This document shows positions 48,414 to 50,953 of a stretch of DNA of 50,953 nt, in pieces. A program made the translations under genes and the position numbers. Every line of letters begins with the position of its first letter. The first letter of the stretch is position 1. This DNA is from GCA-003244245 sp036266995 (GTDB lineage Bacteria > Actinomycetota > Actinomycetes > Mycobacteriales > Pseudonocardiaceae): NCBI GenBank assembly GCA_036266995.1, contig DATAWX010000185.1, positions 1 to 50,953 on the forward strand, in the 5' to 3' direction. The notes under the pieces were generated by a model that was given only the letters and a program-made list of their open reading frames with translations, ran no database searches and had not been told where the DNA came from.

Positions 48414-49931
48414 TCACCCTTTCAGCCAGGCGATATTCTTGCGTTTGCGCATCCGCTTCCACGTCGCCGGTAGCTTGTTCTCGGCCCGCTCGGCGCGGGC
48501 TGTCTCGGTTGCGTACATCAGGCCGTAGGTGAAACCGTTTCCGCCGTCGAGGTGGGTCTGCGCGGCGAGCTCGCGCAACACCGGCCGGGACACAGCGGTG
48601 TCCTGGTGTTCGCCGAGGAGGTCCTGGACGGCCTTGAGGCGCTTGCGCAGTCGGGTGGCCGGCTTGCCCACTGCGGGCTTGACGGCCTCGGTGGCGTAAC
48701 GCAGCCGTTTCGCGGCCTTGCGGGTCTCGTGTAGTGCCAGGTCGCGCTCCTCGCCGGATGGTTGGCGATCCGCGTCAGCCATCCGCGAAGCAACCCGGCG
48801 GTAGGCTCGCCGGACGCTCTTGGGCAGCTCACGCTTGGCTTTGCGGGTCGCGCGACCGGTGACCGGGGGGTTGGCGAGCAACGCGTCGATCCGATCATGC
48901 AGGGCCAGGTAGCGGTCGCTGTTCAACGCGGTGAGGGCGACGTCGCGGGCGTCGGCCTGCCGGCGCTCGGAGACTCGGGTGAACGCGGCGTCGACCGGTC
49001 CCAGCTTGAGCTCATCGGGCAAATCCGCCAGCATCGACGCGAACCGTTGGCCCATCACCTCCGCGTCCCTGGCCCCGGCCAGCTCGCCGGCCACCCATTT
49101 CAGCTCCGCGGTGATCTCGCGGGTCTCGTTTCGGTCGATGACCCGACCGAAGGCCTGTAGCGCGCTGCGCATCCGGCGAGCGGCAACCCGCATCTGGTGG
49201 ACGGCGTCCGGGACGTCGCGCCGCACCAGCGGGTCATACCGGCGCAGCCGCTGGGCCTGCGCCCCCAGGTAGGCCAGCACGACTTCCCCAGCCGACCGAG
49301 GACGACGCTGCGTCGCGACCCGGGGAGGCATCTGGTCGGCCAGCAATCTACCCAGCTTCGAGGAGAAACCCGCTCGCTGGGCGCCGACCTTGAGCAGCCG
49401 GCGCTCGATCCGGTCCAGCAGTTTCCGCTGACCGTGCTCGCCCAGCTCGACTTCCACCTCGCGCCAGGACACCGTCGTGGTCTGCGCACCCATGGTCTTC
49501 GCGGTCACGTGGTCATCGACCAGTTCCGCAAGGGCCTGCCCGTCGGCGTCGGCGAGAACCCAGCGGCGCCGGCGGGTGTCCAACTCAGCCACCGGGGCCA
49601 ACGGGGCGCCGCGGGTGTACACCCGGGTCAAGGCGACCAGCTCAGCCGGCGGGCGGCGCGCGGAGCGTCCCAGCGGTAGCCGCAGCTCCTCTCGAGTATC
49701 TTTGCCCGCCGGCAGCTTCAGATGCCAGCCCGCGTCGGACCCACCCTCCCGGCGCCGCAACGTCACCCCTGCACGGATCAGGCGAAGATCAGCGGTGTCG
49801 AAGTACACCGCCACCAAGTCCTGTTCCTGAGGCCCGGTCCCCGTGTCGAACCCGAGCAACTCCGCCGGATCCATCAGCTCCAGGCCCTCGATCGCCTCGT
49901 ACTTGCGCTCAGTCTCCCGCATCGTCGTCAT
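48414..49931 (-). CDS. CYTH and CHAD domain protein (polyphosphate-associated)
   Basis: A 505-residue protein; the start may be the ATG at 49931 or the one three codons later. The N-terminal CYTH triphosphate-tunnel domain (1 to about 200) has the ETERK signature (ExExK) and charged tunnel strands (VTLRRREGG, WHLKLPAGKD). The C-terminal CHAD domain (about 215-500) is rich in conserved His/Arg/Lys helices (VHQMRVAARRMRSALQAFGR, ALHETRKAAKRLRYATEAVK), the type known to bind polyphosphate. The CYTH part may be a triphosphatase. The neighbouring PPK2 supports a polyphosphate role. Confidence 0.93.
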   Translation of the reverse strand: MTTMRETERKYEAIEGLELMDPAELLGFDTGTGPQEQDLVAVYFDTADLRLIRAGVTLRRREGGSDAGWHLKLPAGKDTREELRLPLGRSARRPPAELVALTRVYTRGAPLAPVAELDTRRRRWVLADADGQALAELVDDHVTAKTMGAQTTTVSWREVEVELGEHGQRKLLDRIERRLLKVGAQRAGFSSKLGRLLADQMPPRVATQRRPRSAGEVVLAYLGAQAQRLRRYDPLVRRDVPDAVHQMRVAARRMRSALQAFGRVIDRNETREITAELKWVAGELAGARDAEVMGQRFASMLADLPDELKLGPVDAAFTRVSERRQADARDVALTALNSDRYLALHDRIDALLANPPVTGRATRKAKRELPKSVRRAYRRVASRMADADRQPSGEERDLALHETRKAAKRLRYATEAVKPAVGKPATRLRKRLKAVQDLLGEHQDTAVSRPVLRELAAQTHLDGGNGFTYGLMYATETARAERAENKLPATWKRMRKRKNIAWLKG

Positions 49932-50344
49932 TGCCCTATCCCTTCGGTCGCTGGTGGGGATACCCCGTAGACCGCGCGTGGTAACCCAGATTGCCTACCA
50001 GGGTGTCCATCAGCACTCGGTGGGCTGGGCAGCTGACGGCGACGAACGTGCCGCACGCTCCGACGCCGCTGCCTGCTGGACTTCCCGTGGCCGGACCTGG
50101 CATTTCGTCGAAGCCGGACGGGGACAGGCGGTGACCAGTGGCACGGCCGGAGTTTGTGATCAACAGAGCACCGAACTTTAGGTAATCCGACTCAGCCCAA
50201 TGTGGTGACGAACCCAATGGTCCACGGGAGGCGCTCCGGTGGCATCACCCGTCTTCGCTGAAAGCATAATTATTTTCTCAACTCGGATACCTGGGCTCGA
50301 CGTGTGGGCCGGGGTTTGTCGGTGCCCTATTGTAGAATTGGGTC
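49932..50344. other. Intergenic region between CYTH-CHAD and DUF222 genes
   Basis: In 413 bases no convincing gene was found; the open frames on both strands have skewed composition. An AT-rich tract (50265-50280, CATAATTATTTTCTC core) stands out from the GC-rich background and may be part of a promoter region. Confidence 0.45.
50334..50339 (+). promoter_or_regulatory. -10 element of a likely leaderless promoter
   Basis: TAGAAT lies only five bases before the ATG at 50345, and no ribosome site is present. This spacing fits transcription starting at or next to the start codon. A matching -35 element at the usual distance was not obvious. Confidence 0.5.
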
Positions 50345-50953
50345 ATGTCGACGGCGGCGGTATGGCAGGACAGTGATGCCGCATTGGTCGCCGAGTTGGC
50401 CGCGTTGGAAACCCGGTTGCATTCGACCTGGGCGCAGCTGCTGTCCGTGGTCGCCGAAATCGATTCCCGGGGGACCGCGGCAACGCTGGGATACCCCACC
50501 ATCACCGAACTGGTACGGGCGATCGCGCGAGTCCCGCTGAGTGAAGCCCGGGCCTGGATCGCGGCCGCCACCGACGTGCTCCCCAGTTCCGGGCTCCACG
50601 GCGCACCCGTCGAGCCGAAACTCCCGGCCACTGCGGCGGCCGTGGCCGAGCATGCGATCGGCGCCGCGGACGTCAAGGTGATCCGCTCGATCCTGGCCCG
50701 CATCCCCCCACACCTCGGTGACGACACCCGCACCGAGGTCGAAGCCGAGTTGGCTCACCACGCCCGTACCCTCGATGCCGGGCAGCTCACCGTGGTGGGT
50801 AAGCGGATCCTCGCGTACCTGGATCAGGACGGTCGGCGCCCTAATGACTCTGCGGAAACTCGGCGGCATCTCAGCTTCCGGGACCGCGACGGTGGGTGTG
50901 AGCTGACCGGATGGCTCGACCGCGAAGCCGCTGAGATCCTCCGCGCGGCGCTG
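50345..50953 (+). CDS. DUF222 (13E12-repeat family) protein, 3' truncated
   Basis: An open frame of 203 codons runs from the ATG at 50345 through the right window edge without a stop. The N-terminal text LVAELAALETRLHSTWAQLL, DSRGTAATLGYPTITELVRA, ARVPLSEARAWIAAATDVLP, GAADVKVIRSILARIP and the closing GCELTGWLDREAAEILRAAL are the hallmarks of DUF222. Most members carry a C-terminal HNH endonuclease domain, which would lie outside the window. Many actinobacterial genomes have multiple dispersed copies of this family, and mobility has been suggested. Confidence 0.85.
   Translation, partial: MSTAAVWQDSDAALVAELAALETRLHSTWAQLLSVVAEIDSRGTAATLGYPTITELVRAIARVPLSEARAWIAAATDVLPSSGLHGAPVEPKLPATAAAVAEHAIGAADVKVIRSILARIPPHLGDDTRTEVEAELAHHARTLDAGQLTVVGKRILAYLDQDGRRPNDSAETRRHLSFRDRDGGCELTGWLDREAAEILRAAL

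Noticed and set aside
49936..50217. A 93-codon minus-strand frame upstream of the CYTH-CHAD gene.
   Set aside because: The composition is not protein-like and no recognisable motif or ribosome site was seen.

Overview
This is a GC-rich stretch of about 51 kb with tightly packed genes, many GTG starts and 4-bp stop/start overlaps. The gene families (DUF574-type methyltransferase, XRE-TPR regulator, F420-type LLM oxidoreductase, NB-ARC/TPR regulator, DUF222/13E12 protein) point to an actinomycete-type Actinomycetota chromosome, perhaps Pseudonocardiales or a relative. The genus cannot be fixed from the sequence alone. No rRNA, tRNA, CRISPR array or phage genes were seen.

Layout. 1-6.8 kb: a left-truncated DUF574 methyltransferase; a PAS-GGDEF-EAL protein whose two signalling motifs are both degenerate; an XRE-TPR regulator broken by a frameshift and an in-frame stop; a TrmO/TsaA-like methyltransferase; and a glutamate-receptor-like channel with an altered selectivity filter. 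6.9-11.6 kb: a class 3 lipase and a minus-strand operon of ABC ATPase, ABC permease, histidine kinase and LuxR-type response regulator. 11.7-17.7 kb: a PfkB kinase, an HAD-GT20 fusion that looks like a glucosylglycerol-phosphate synthase/phosphatase (compatible solute synthesis), and a convergent secreted GH15 glucoamylase.

17.9-23.4 kb: the most distinctive feature is a complete, compact Tn7-like element (18018-23173) carrying only tnsA-tnsB-tnsC-tniQ. It has 26-bp imperfect terminal inverted repeats and a 5-bp CATGA target duplication, and it lies inside an alpha/beta-hydrolase gene. Removing the element and one CATGA copy restores the hydrolase frame exactly. The hydrolase also has a separate internal deletion.

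23.4-33.4 kb: a NarK-type nitrate transporter, a membrane-anchored NB-ARC/TPR protein, an SRPBCC-ArsR-DUF899 operon with a clear promoter/operator, a cupredoxin-metallophosphoesterase-membrane protein operon, and a sorC-phosphotransferase-MetE-like operon. 33.5-41.4 kb: a polyol uptake and catabolism operon (binding lipoprotein, two permeases, sorbitol-type dehydrogenase, ATPase, fructokinase, mannitol-type dehydrogenase) divergent from sorC, with three palindromic operator candidates between them. 41.5-50.9 kb: an LLM oxidoreductase, then a phosphate/polyphosphate cluster (two secreted phosphoesterases, PPK2, CYTH-CHAD) preceded by a triple 11-bp PHO-box-like repeat. A DUF222 gene with a likely leaderless promoter runs off the right edge.
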